Assembly (NCBI GenBank): GCA_020633465.1
Contig: JACKDN010000018.1
Coordinates: 62,001 to 126,000 of the forward strand
Direction: 5' to 3'
Source: Myxococcales bacterium
GTDB taxonomy: Bacteria > Myxococcota_A > Bradymonadia > UBA7976 > UBA1532
DNA length: 64,000 nt
The position numbers were made by a program, and so were the translations under genes. The notes under the pieces are model-generated. The model worked only from the letters and a program-made list of their open reading frames with translations, had not been told where the DNA came from and did not search any database. This document shows positions 39,707 to 48,236 of the stretch, piece by piece; the stretch's first letter is position 1, and every line of letters starts with the position of its first letter.

Positions 39707-42700
39707 GTGCAGCACCTGGTCGCCTACGTGGAGGGGCACGTCGACGAGCTCGTCGACGACCTGCTCCCGGCCCTGCGAGAGGCCGATCCCGTCTTCCGCG
39801 AGTGCGACGCACGGCACTTGCGCGAAGGCCTGCGCGCGGCGCTCTTGCACTTCGATCACTACTTCGCCCACCGCGCGCCGCAGTCGGTCGAGGCCAGCCT
39901 CGAGGCGCTGCGCGCCCTGTGGGGCCCCGAGCGCTTCCTCCAATCGATCCCCATCCGCGTCTTGTTCCAGTTCGAGGATCTCGTCGCCATCCGCGCCCAG
40001 CACCTGTACGCGGATCTCGAGGAGTTCATCGACGCCCTGCGCGCCCTGCACGCCGCGGCCCGCGAGGCCCTGTGCCAGATGGCCGACCTGCTGCAGGCGC
40101 GGCACGGCGTGTGGGAGGCCGATCGGCGCACCATGCCGATCAGCGGGGGCGACGCGCCCGGCGGCCAGGCCACGCACGACGACATGCCCGTGGTCAGCCC
40201 ACAGGAGACGCCGGCGGCGGGGGAGATCGAGGGGCGGATGGTGCGGGCCGATCCCGGGCGCGGGCCGCTGCTCGATCTGCTCGACTCGGTGCACCCCGTG
40301 GGGCGGGCGGACGAGCTGCGCCAGGTGTGGGCGCGCCTGCGCGCGGTGGCCGCGCGGCAGGGCGGGGGGCACCAGCTCGTCGGCGTGAAGGGGCAGGACG
40401 GCTACGGCAAGTCGACCCTGGTGCAGAGCTTCCTCGATCGCGTGCGCCTGCAGCTCGGCCGCGCGCCGGCGGTGTGCCGCACGCGGGCGCCGCGCCTGTT
40501 CGACCTGCCGCGCTGGCCGATCGTGGCGCTGCTGCGGGCCATCTTCGGCGCGCCCCTGGGCGCGTCGGACAACCGCGCGCGCATCGACGCGCTGGTCGAG
40601 GATCTGATCGCGTTGAGGGGCCGCGCGCCCATCGACGTGGAGGCGCTGCGCGCCGGCGCGCCCTACCTCGCGGCGTTGCTGGGCGCCGAGGCGCAGCTGC
40701 CCGACGCGCCCAGCAGCCGCACCGTGGGCATCCGGCTGCGGCGCGCGCTGGTGGCGCTGTTCGAGGCGCTGTCCCTGCGCGCGCGCGTCCAGACCGGGGG
40801 CCCGCTGTTCGTGGTGTTCGAGGACGCCGGCGAGATGGACGGGCCGTCGTGGGATCTGCTCGAGCACCTGGTGCGCTCGGTGCGGCCGGCCGCGCCCCTG
40901 ATGGTGCTCTTGACCTACGATCCGCGGTTCAGCGTGCCCCCGCGCCTGGCGCGGCTGCCCAACTTCTCCGAGGTGATCCTGCCGCACTTCGACATGAACG
41001 AGGGCGAGCAGCTGATCGACGCGCTGCTGGCGCCCAACCGGCTGGACGACGGGACGCGGCTGCGGCTGAACGCGGGCGCGCAGGGCTCGCCGCTGGTGCT
41101 GCACGAGTCCATCCGCCAGCTGGTGGCCGACGGCGTGGTGGGGCGCGAGAACGACACCTGGGTCGAGGTGGCGCGGCTGCCCGGCGGCGAGCTGGGTGAT
41201 CTGGCGACGATCATCGAGCGGCGGCTGGCTGGCCTCGAGCCGACGGCCCTCGAGGTGCTCGACGTCGTGGCGGTCATCGAGGACACCGCCGACGGCGTGG
41301 TGCTCGAGGAGGTCACCGCGCGGCGCGCGATCGGGCGCGACGAGCTGCTCGGGGCGCTGGCGCAGCTTCGGCGCACGGGGCTGGTCGAGACCACGATCAC
41401 CGAGCGCGGCATCGTCGCGCAGACGCGCCACCCGCTGGTGCGCGACGAGGTCTACCGGCGGATGGCCCAGGAGCGCCGCCGGGCGATCCACGAGGACGCC
41501 GGCGAGGTGTTCCTGCACCTGGCCGAGGCCGCGGCCTTCCCCTCGCTGGCGGCCAGCCACCTGGCGCTGGCCAACTGGCCCACGCGCGCGCTGCAGGGGC
41601 TGCTGCAGGGCATCGACCGCGCGGTCGCCTGGAACAACCTGAACGGGAGCCTCGAGCTGTGCAGCCAGGCGTTGAGCCTGCTGAAGGGGCTGGCGCAGGC
41701 CGATCACGATCGCTTCCTGTTCGCGGTGCTTTCGCGGCGTGAGCGCATCTTCGCGCGGCTGGGCCAGCTCGAGGCGCGCGGGGCCGATCTGCGGCAGCTC
41801 GGGGCGCTGGTCGAGGCCGTCGGGCCCCCCGAGGACGCCGACGCGCTGGTGCTGACCGAGGCCGCGCAGGCCGTGCTCGAGGGGCGGCACGCGGCGGCCG
41901 AGGAGCAGCTGCTGCCGGCGATGAACCTGGGCGAGGCGGGCGGGCCGACCTGGCAGCGCACGCGGCTGGCCCTGGCGCTGAACTGCTGGCAGCAGGGGCA
42001 GCGGGCCGAGGCGCGCATCTTCCTCGACGAGGCGCTGGGCGCCGCCGGCGAGGCCCCGCCGCGGTGGCGGGCGCGGCTGCTGCACGCCAGCGGCATCTTC
42101 CACGCCGGCGACGGCCACCTGCCCGAGGCGCTGCGCGATCTGTTCGAGGCGTGGCGCGCGGCGGTCGGGGGCGACGACCTGTACGGCGAGGCGCTGATCG
42201 TCGCGGCGATGGGCGAGCTGTACTGGTCGCTCGGGCGGCTGCTCGACGCGCAGCGGGTGCTGCGGCGGGCCGAGGGCCTGCTGGCCGAGGCGGACGCCCC
42301 GCGCGCCGAGAGCCTGGTGCTGCTGAAGCTGGGCGAGCTGCACGCGCTGATGGGCGACTTCGACGAGGCCAACCAGCTGTTCGCGGCGGTGCTGCGGCGG
42401 GTGGACAAGGCGCGCGACCGCCTGGTGCACGCCGCGGCCGTCATCGGGCAGGGGCGCATCCTGGTCAACCGGGGGCGCTTCGACGACGCGGTGTCGCTCT
42501 TGGGGCTGTGCCTGAAGGATCTGGGGCGGCAGTCGAAGAAGGAGCCCCAGTACGTCGACGCGCTGCTGACGCTGGCGATGAACTTCGCCACCTTCGCGCG
42601 GGGCGAGAAGCTGGTGTCGGGCGGCCTGCGCTACGCCGGCGAGGCGGCGGACCGGGCGATGGAGATCGGCTACCTGCGCGGGCTGGTGCAGGCGCTGGTG

Positions 42701-43054
42701 ATCCAGCTGCGCGGGCTGGTGGTGCTCGATCGGGCCAGCGAGGCGCGGGCCCGGCTGGGCGAGCTCGAGGCGGCGATGAGCAGCGCGCTCGACCACGATC
42801 CGCGGCTGATGCGCATGCAGGCCGAGGTCGAGCTGTGCCGCTATCAGGTGTTCAAGGCGGTGGGCGAGGACGGCCAGGCCGAGGACGCGCTCGACGCCGC
42901 CTGGGACGAGCTGCAGCACCAGGTGCGCTGCCTCGAGGGCTCGGGCTACGAGCGCGGCTTCCTGAACAACATCTTCCAGAACCGCGAGATCGTGATGGCC
43001 AAGGGCGAGCCCAGCGTCAGCCAGGCGCCCGCCTCGATGCAGAGCGTGCATTGA
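39707..43054 (+). CDS. STAND-like ATPase with C-terminal TPR array
   Basis: I take the GTG at 39707 as start because a well-formed promoter ends eight bases before it; the frame is open from a TTG at 39671 that is itself the -35 element. The product has 1,115 residues. An N-terminal helical domain of about 165 residues, with no known family, is followed by a P-loop ATPase. Its Walker A is GQDGYGKST (about residues 228-236), and a Walker B-like LFVVFEDA lies near residue 366. The C-terminal half (from about 620) is TPR-like. This layout is that of signal-transduction ATPases of the MalT/AfsR type, but without their kinase or HTH output domain. It is convergent with the cyclase gene, with 18 bases between stops. 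Confidence 0.75.
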   Translation: MQHLVAYVEGHVDELVDDLLPALREADPVFRECDARHLREGLRAALLHFDHYFAHRAPQSVEASLEALRALWGPERFLQSIPIRVLFQFEDLVAIRAQHLYADLEEFIDALRALHAAAREALCQMADLLQARHGVWEADRRTMPISGGDAPGGQATHDDMPVVSPQETPAAGEIEGRMVRADPGRGPLLDLLDSVHPVGRADELRQVWARLRAVAARQGGGHQLVGVKGQDGYGKSTLVQSFLDRVRLQLGRAPAVCRTRAPRLFDLPRWPIVALLRAIFGAPLGASDNRARIDALVEDLIALRGRAPIDVEALRAGAPYLAALLGAEAQLPDAPSSRTVGIRLRRALVALFEALSLRARVQTGGPLFVVFEDAGEMDGPSWDLLEHLVRSVRPAAPLMVLLTYDPRFSVPPRLARLPNFSEVILPHFDMNEGEQLIDALLAPNRLDDGTRLRLNAGAQGSPLVLHESIRQLVADGVVGRENDTWVEVARLPGGELGDLATIIERRLAGLEPTALEVLDVVAVIEDTADGVVLEEVTARRAIGRDELLGALAQLRRTGLVETTITERGIVAQTRHPLVRDEVYRRMAQERRRAIHEDAGEVFLHLAEAAAFPSLAASHLALANWPTRALQGLLQGIDRAVAWNNLNGSLELCSQALSLLKGLAQADHDRFLFAVLSRRERIFARLGQLEARGADLRQLGALVEAVGPPEDADALVLTEAAQAVLEGRHAAAEEQLLPAMNLGEAGGPTWQRTRLALALNCWQQGQRAEARIFLDEALGAAGEAPPRWRARLLHASGIFHAGDGHLPEALRDLFEAWRAAVGGDDLYGEALIVAAMGELYWSLGRLLDAQRVLRRAEGLLAEADAPRAESLVLLKLGELHALMGDFDEANQLFAAVLRRVDKARDRLVHAAAVIGQGRILVNRGRFDDAVSLLGLCLKDLGRQSKKEPQYVDALLTLAMNFATFARGEKLVSGGLRYAGEAADRAMEIGYLRGLVQALVIQLRGLVVLDRASEARARLGELEAAMSSALDHDPRLMRMQAEVELCRYQVFKAVGEDGQAEDALDAAWDELQHQVRCLEGSGYERGFLNNIFQNREIVMAKGEPSVSQAPASMQSVH

Positions 43055-43072
43055 CGCACGCGGACGCGCCGC

Positions 43073-44671
43073 TCAGGTGAGCTGCAGCACGCGGTAGATG
43101 GGGATGCGGCCGGTCTTGCCCTTCAGCTCGGCCGACTGGCGCTCTTCGTAGCGCACGCGCCCGGCCAGCCGCTCGATCACCGGCGTCGACACCAGCACCT
43201 CGCCGGGCGCGGCGTGGCTGCAGAGGCGGGCGCCGAGGTTCACGGTGTCGCCGATGACCGTGTACGACATGGTGCGGGTCGAGCCCATGTAGCCGGCGAC
43301 CAGCTTGCCCGAGTTGATGCCGCAGCCCACGTGGATGGCGTCCTCGCCGTTGGCCACGCGGAAGCGGTTGAAGTCGTCGAGCGCCTTCATCATCTCGAGG
43401 GCCGCGCGCACGGCGCGCTCGGTGTGGTCGGTCTGGTGCACCGGCGCGCCCCACACCGCCATGATCTCGTCGCCCACGAACTTGTCGAGGGTGCCCTCGT
43501 TCTGGAAGATGATGTCGACCATGATCTCGAAGTACTCGTTGAGCATCGAGACGATGGTCTGCGGATCGAGCCGCTCGCTCATCGCGGTGAAGCCGCGGAT
43601 GTCCGAGAACAGCACGGTGGCCTCGCGCAGCTGACCGCCCTTCTCCATGGCGATGCTGCCCTTGACCACCTGCTCGACCAGGTTGGGCGACAAGAGGCGC
43701 GACAGGTTGTTGCGGGCGATGGCCTCGCTCTCGGCCCGCTTCGCCAGCCGCGCGTTGGCCAGCTGCACCGCCGCCTGGTTCGCGAACACCGTCAGCACCT
43801 GCAGATCCTTCTCGGTGAACACGCCCGTCGCGATGCGGGTGTCGAGGTGGATCATGCCGAGGAGCTCGTCGCTGAACATCAGCGGCACGCACATCGTGCT
43901 GCGGATGCCCTGCAGGATGATGCTGTGGCTGCCGCCGAAGCGGCTGTCCATCGTCGCGTCGCTCGACAGCACCGCGTTCCGGTTCTCGATCACCTCGTTG
44001 AGGATGGTCTGCGACAGCTCGAGCTGCTCGTCGCTGCCCCGGCGGTTCATCACCGCGCTGGGCACCGGCACGCCCTCCTCGTTCAGCAGCAGGATGACGC
44101 CGCGGTCGGCGTTGGTGAACTCGAAGGCCTTCTCGAGGATCTTGTCGAGCAGGGTGTCCATGTCGAGCTCGGTGCCGAGGGCCTGGTTGAGCTCGAAGGC
44201 GATGCGCAGCTTCTCGAAGTCGGCCCGCAGCACGCTCTCGTCGGCGATCTGCGACTCGGGCACGAACTGCTGGGCGCTGCGCCCGGCCGCCTGCACCTTG
44301 CTGCGGATGGCCGTCGCGGTGTCCTGCTTGTGGGTCGGGTTGATCGTGACCTGGTTGACCGCCGAGGTGCGGGTGTCCTCGGGCGGGTTCTGCACGTAGA
44401 TGACGCGCGTGCTGCCCAGCGTGATGGTGTCGCCGTCGCGCAGCCGCGTCTTGCCCCGGATCTGGATGCCGTTGACGTAGGTGCCATTGCGGCTGCCCAT
44501 GTCCTGCAGCCAGTAGTGGTTCTCACCGTAGTTGACGAGGCAGTGCTCCTTGCTGACCACGCGGTCGAGGATCTGCACCGTCTGGTCCGGGTGACGGCCC
44601 AGCGTGTTGATCGCCCGCAGCTCGTGCTCCGTCTGGGCGCCGTCGGGGGTCATCACGATCAGCTTCGCCAT
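43073..44671 (-). CDS. FHA-GAF-class III adenylate/guanylate cyclase
   Basis: This 532-residue soluble protein has three domains. An N-terminal FHA domain (about 20-95) has the phosphothreonine-binding pattern LGRHP, SKEH and SRNGTYVNG. A GAF sensor domain (about 165-320) follows. The C-terminal class III cyclase has both metal Asp residues (FSDIRGFT and VGDEIMAVWG), the purine-contact Lys in DKFVGD, and the transition-state Asn and Arg in VNLGARL, so it looks catalytically complete. Choice between cAMP and cGMP is not certain from sequence. It would link Ser/Thr kinase signals (FHA) and a small ligand or redox cue (GAF) to cyclic nucleotide output. Confidence 0.9.
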   Translation of the reverse strand: MAKLIVMTPDGAQTEHELRAINTLGRHPDQTVQILDRVVSKEHCLVNYGENHYWLQDMGSRNGTYVNGIQIRGKTRLRDGDTITLGSTRVIYVQNPPEDTRTSAVNQVTINPTHKQDTATAIRSKVQAAGRSAQQFVPESQIADESVLRADFEKLRIAFELNQALGTELDMDTLLDKILEKAFEFTNADRGVILLLNEEGVPVPSAVMNRRGSDEQLELSQTILNEVIENRNAVLSSDATMDSRFGGSHSIILQGIRSTMCVPLMFSDELLGMIHLDTRIATGVFTEKDLQVLTVFANQAAVQLANARLAKRAESEAIARNNLSRLLSPNLVEQVVKGSIAMEKGGQLREATVLFSDIRGFTAMSERLDPQTIVSMLNEYFEIMVDIIFQNEGTLDKFVGDEIMAVWGAPVHQTDHTERAVRAALEMMKALDDFNRFRVANGEDAIHVGCGINSGKLVAGYMGSTRTMSYTVIGDTVNLGARLCSHAAPGEVLVSTPVIERLAGRVRYEERQSAELKGKTGRIPIYRVLQLT

Positions 44672-44714
44672 GCGAACCGCCGCTCCTGGATCAGGGGTCG
44701 CCCACCATCATGGC

Positions 44715-45803
44715 TCATTCGGGGGCCGCTTCGCCACGCTCGCGCAGCGTGGCCATCTTCGCCTTGAGGTGCCCGGTGGGATCAGCGTTCGGCACGTGCT
44801 TCATCAGCCCCTCGTACGCCGCCAGCGCGCCGGCGGCGTCGCCCTGCCGCTCGCGCACCGCCGCCAGCTGCTTCCAGGTGCGGGCGTCCTTCGGGGCCAG
44901 GCGCGTCGCGCGGGACAGCGCGCCCGCCGCCTGATCCAGCTTGCCCGCGAAGGCGTAGGCGCTGCCGAGCTGCAGCTGCAGCGTCGGATCGTCGGGCTTC
45001 TCCTTCGCCGCGCGCGCGTAGGCCGCGGCCGCCTCGTCGTACTTGCCGGCGCCGGCGAGCAGGCTGGCCGCGCGCAGATCCGCGCCCTCGCCCCCGACCT
45101 TCACCTCGAGCGCCGCGGCCCCCTCGGCGTCGCCGACCAGCGCGCGCGCCTTCGCCAGCAGCGCCGTCAGCCGGGGCTCGTCCGGGCGCACGGCCCGCAG
45201 CTTGGCCAGCGTCGTCTGGGCGTCGCGCCCCTGGCCCAGGTTCACCTGCGCCAGCGCCAGCCCGTACAGGGCCTCGACGTCGTCGCCCTTCAGGTGGACC
45301 GCGTTCCGGTAGCCCTGCAGCGACGCGTTGAAGCTGCCGGTGGCCGCGCTGGCCCGCCCCACCAGCAGGTGCGCCTCGAAGCTCGCCACGTCGCGGATGG
45401 CGGCGCGGCGCGCGGCCAGCAGCGCGGCGTCCGGCTTGCCCTCGTCGAGCAGGCGCCGGGCCTCGGCCAGCAGGTCGTCGACCGTGCTGGCGCCGTCCCC
45501 GCCGGTGGCGCCCAGCGCGGTGGCCTCGCCCCCGGCGGCCGGCTCGACGCGGGGCGTCGGGCTCGGCGCGCGCGCGTCGGCGTCGTCGGCCGGCGCGGCG
45601 GGCGCGGGCCGCGGCGCGACGGGGCGGGGCGCAGGCAGCTCGTCCAGCGGCGGCGGATCGGGCGGCCGCGCGCTCAGGGCGGTGCCGATCCAGGTGCCCT
45701 CGGGGCCGGCGTTGCGCGGCTCGGGGCAGCCGACGAGCGCCAGGGCGGCCAGCGCGAGCGGCGCGGCCCGGGAGACGTGACGATCGCGAAGGGAGGCGGC
45801 CAA
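44715..45803 (-). CDS. TPR-repeat lipoprotein
   Basis: No ATG or GTG fits. A TTG at 45803 gives 362 residues with a basic n-region, a hydrophobic core and the lipobox LVGC, so lipidation at that Cys is expected. A Pro/Ala-rich linker of about 80 residues precedes TPR repeats running to the C-terminus, with Leu-Gly-Ala patterning such as LQLQLGSAYAFAGKLDQA. The role is probably scaffolding in the periplasm, as for PilF/BamD-like lipoproteins, but no specific family is assigned. A promoter-like site lies about ten bases upstream. Confidence 0.78.
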   Translation of the reverse strand: MAASLRDRHVSRAAPLALAALALVGCPEPRNAGPEGTWIGTALSARPPDPPPLDELPAPRPVAPRPAPAAPADDADARAPSPTPRVEPAAGGEATALGATGGDGASTVDDLLAEARRLLDEGKPDAALLAARRAAIRDVASFEAHLLVGRASAATGSFNASLQGYRNAVHLKGDDVEALYGLALAQVNLGQGRDAQTTLAKLRAVRPDEPRLTALLAKARALVGDAEGAAALEVKVGGEGADLRAASLLAGAGKYDEAAAAYARAAKEKPDDPTLQLQLGSAYAFAGKLDQAAGALSRATRLAPKDARTWKQLAAVRERQGDAAGALAAYEGLMKHVPNADPTGHLKAKMATLRERGEAAPE

Positions 45804-45812
45804 AGCAGTCCA

Positions 45813-45841
45813 CTGATAGCACGGCCCGCGGCCGGTGGCCA
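45813..45841 (-). promoter_or_regulatory. extended -10 promoter next to the TTG start of the TPR lipoprotein
   Basis: On the minus strand TGGCCA (45841-45836) is followed after 17 bases by TATCAG (45818-45813), with TGC just before it as in extended -10 elements. The expected start is only a few bases from the TTG at 45803, suggesting a leaderless or near-leaderless message. Confidence 0.4.
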
Positions 45842-45847
45842 CGGCGC

Positions 45848-46570
45848 TCACGCGGCGCGCTCGGGCACGAAGACCGCCGCGGCGGCGAGCGGGAAGTGGT
45901 CGCTCGCCCGCGCCGCGCGCACGACGCGCGCGGGCCCACCCGGCACGAGGCCGCCGCCGACGAAGACGTAGTCGATGCGGCGATGGGGATCGGCCACGCT
46001 GAAGGTCTCGGGCGGGCCCTCGCCGAGCGCGTCGAAGCAGTCGATCAGCGCGCCCCGCGCCGCCTCGATGGGCGGCGTGCCGGGGCGATCGTTCAGATCG
46101 CCCATCACGACGATCGGCCCGTCGACGGCCGCCGCCGCGGCGCCGATCTGGGCCGCCTGCGCCGCGCGCTCGTGGGCGTGGATCGACAGGTGGGTCACGA
46201 AGGCGGTCAGCGACGTCGGCGCCCCCACCCGGCAGCGCAGCAGCACCCGCTGCTCGTCGGTGTCGCGGGGCAGGGGGATCACCTCGATGGCGTCGAGGGG
46301 CCAGCGGCTGGCCAGCGCCACCCCGAAGCGGCCCCCGCGATCGTCGGTCAGGGCGCCGGCGAAGGCGACGTGGGCCAGGCCCAGCGCGTCGGCCAGCACG
46401 CGCGGCTGATCGACCCGCTCGCCCATGTTCCAGTCGACGCCGATCTCCTGGAAGGCCAGCAGATCGGGCACGCCCGCGGCGCGCACCGCCGCCGCGATCT
46501 CGGCGAGGCTGCTCTCGACGCCGACGCGCACGTTGTAGGTCATCAGTCGAAGCGGTCCGTGGGCCTTCAC
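45848..46570 (-). CDS. endonuclease/exonuclease/phosphatase family protein
   Basis: This 240-residue metal-dependent phosphoesterase shows the fold's marker motifs in order: MTYNVR, LLAFQEIG with the metal Glu, THLSIHA, MGDLNDRPG with Asp and Asn, a DYVFV strand, and the C-terminal SDHFPL with the catalytic Asp-His pair. No signal peptide is visible, so it should act in the cytoplasm. The substrate could be DNA, a phospholipid headgroup or an inositol phosphate; sequence alone does not decide. Its start overlaps the histidine kinase stop (ATGA). Confidence 0.9.
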   Translation of the reverse strand: MKAHGPLRLMTYNVRVGVESSLAEIAAAVRAAGVPDLLAFQEIGVDWNMGERVDQPRVLADALGLAHVAFAGALTDDRGGRFGVALASRWPLDAIEVIPLPRDTDEQRVLLRCRVGAPTSLTAFVTHLSIHAHERAAQAAQIGAAAAAVDGPIVVMGDLNDRPGTPPIEAARGALIDCFDALGEGPPETFSVADPHRRIDYVFVGGGLVPGGPARVVRAARASDHFPLAAAAVFVPERAA

Positions 46571-48084
46571 GCGGTGTCCTCCTCCGGGGCCAGGGGCAGC
46601 ACGAGGCGGATGGTCGTGCCCTTGCCCGGCGTGCTCTCGAAGCCGACCGTGCCGTCCTGCGCGGCGATGATCTTGCGCACCATCGGCATGCCCAGGCCAG
46701 TGCCCTGGGGCTTGGTCGAGAAGAAGGGCTCGAACAGCCGCTCCTGGGCCTCGGGGGACAGGCCGGGGCCGTCGTCGGTGACCTCGATGGTCGCGTGCGC
46801 GCCCAGCGTGCGCACGCGCACGACGACGTGCCCGCCCTCACCGGTGGCCTCGCGGGCGTTGCGCAGCAGGTTCAGCAGGGCGGCGCGCAGCTGGTTGGGG
46901 TCGACCAGCGCGGGGCGCGCGGCGGGATCGGGATCGAGGCGCGTGCGGACGCCCGCGCGGCCCATCTCGGTGCGCAGGAACTCCAACAGCTCGGCCGCCG
47001 CGTGGTTGAGATCGACCGGCACCCGCTCGGGCCGGGGCAGGCGGGCGAAGCGCAGGTACTCCTCGGTGATCTCCCGCAGCCGCTCGACCTCGCGGATGAT
47101 GTTCTCGAGCAGCCCGCGCGCCGACGACGCGTCCAGGTCGGCCGGCGCCTCGAGCTCCTCCATCAGGAGCTCGGAGTTCAGGCCGATGCTGCTCAGCGGG
47201 TTGCGCAGCTCGTGGGTGATCTGCGCCGACAGCTTGCCCACGGTGGCCAGGCGCTCCTGGTGCAGCAGCTCCTTCTGCTGCTCGCTCAGCTTCGCGTCGC
47301 GCCGCCGGATGGCCTCGGCCATGCGGTTGAACTCGACGGCCAGCGCGGCCAGCTCGCCAGTGCCCTCGACCGGGACCGGCGCCTCGCCGTAGTCGCCGCG
47401 GGCGATGCGCTCGACGCCGGCGCGCAGGGTGCGCAGGGGGCGCAGCAGGCGCGTGGCGGTCCAGGTGATGGCGATGCCGATGAACATGGCCACCGTCGCC
47501 AGCAGGATGGCGCCCCAGACGGCGCGGCGCTCCTCGGCGCCGAAGGTGGCGACCGCGCGGGCGAGCGCCTCGTTGAGATCGACCTCGAGGCTGGCCAGAT
47601 CGCGGCCCAGCGCGCGCAGCAGGCGGCGGCTGTCGCGGCGCCCGGTGGTGGGATCGCCCCCGGCCTCGACCTGATCGAAGAAGGTCGTGGCGGCGGTGGC
47701 CAAGGCGGCGCGGTCGGCGTTCAGCCGGCGCAGGCGCGCCGCGAAGGCGGCGGCGTCGGGCGGGGCGCCCTCGGCCTCGACGACGGCGATCGCGCGCTCG
47801 AAGGCGGCGCCGATGCGCTCGACGAAGGGGTGGATGCGGCGGGCGAGGTGCACGCTGCGGCGCAGGGCGGCGGGGTCGGTCTGGTCGAGCACCAGGTCCA
47901 GGCCGCGCAGGTGGCTCTGCGCCTCGGCCAGGATCGAGGGCAGCGGCACCAGCGTGGCGTGCAGCCGGGCGACGCGGTCGCCCAGGCCGCGCACCTGCCA
48001 CAGGGTGTGGCCGGTGACGCCGCCGAACGTGATCAGCAGGGCGACGTAGCCCAGGAACACCTTGCCGGGGATCGAGAGGCGCAC
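46567..48084 (-). CDS. sensor histidine kinase
   Basis: This 505-residue protein starts at a GTG. Two membrane helices (about 8-28 and 188-212) flank a helical periplasmic sensor domain of about 160 residues. A HAMP domain (about 208-262) is followed by the dimerisation domain with the phospho-acceptor His291 in THELRNPLSS. The ATPase domain shows the N box (LLNLLRNAREAT), G1 (VTDDGPGLS), the F box (FFSTKPQGTGLGM) and G2 (GKGTTIRLVLPL). No response regulator is next to it; the sigma-54 activator at 38239-39588 is a possible but unproven partner. Confidence 0.93.
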   Translation of the reverse strand: MRLSIPGKVFLGYVALLITFGGVTGHTLWQVRGLGDRVARLHATLVPLPSILAEAQSHLRGLDLVLDQTDPAALRRSVHLARRIHPFVERIGAAFERAIAVVEAEGAPPDAAAFAARLRRLNADRAALATAATTFFDQVEAGGDPTTGRRDSRRLLRALGRDLASLEVDLNEALARAVATFGAEERRAVWGAILLATVAMFIGIAITWTATRLLRPLRTLRAGVERIARGDYGEAPVPVEGTGELAALAVEFNRMAEAIRRRDAKLSEQQKELLHQERLATVGKLSAQITHELRNPLSSIGLNSELLMEELEAPADLDASSARGLLENIIREVERLREITEEYLRFARLPRPERVPVDLNHAAAELLEFLRTEMGRAGVRTRLDPDPAARPALVDPNQLRAALLNLLRNAREATGEGGHVVVRVRTLGAHATIEVTDDGPGLSPEAQERLFEPFFSTKPQGTGLGMPMVRKIIAAQDGTVGFESTPGKGTTIRLVLPLAPEEDTA

Positions 48085-48124
48085 CGCGGGCCGCTTACCA
48101 CGCCGTTGACGGCAAAGCGAGCGC

Positions 48125-48130
48125 TATGCT
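48125..48130 (+). promoter_or_regulatory. possible -10 element upstream of the PEGA-protein gene
   Basis: TATGCT lies in the divergent gap about 107 bases before the ATG at 48237. A TTGACG at 48106-48111 is only 13 bases upstream, too close for a normal promoter, so the call is weak. The remaining gap shows nothing further I can name. Confidence 0.25.
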
Positions 48131-48236
48131 AACCCCCTCCGGCTCCGAGGCCCCGCGGCGCGCCCCCTTCCGGTGGCGCGGGGGTGCCTCGGGCGTGCAC
48201 GCAGGCAGGCCCCCGCGGGCGATGGAGAACCCCTCG

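Noticed and set aside
39650..43051. A 1,133-codon minus-strand frame opposite the ATPase gene
   Set aside because: Composition is Arg/His/Gln/Leu-rich and without motifs, whereas the plus strand shows Walker motifs and TPRs.
48106..48130. TTGACG...TATGCT as a full sigma-70 promoter
   Set aside because: The gap between hexamers is only 13 bases, too short for a normal promoter. Only the TATGCT element is kept, with low confidence.
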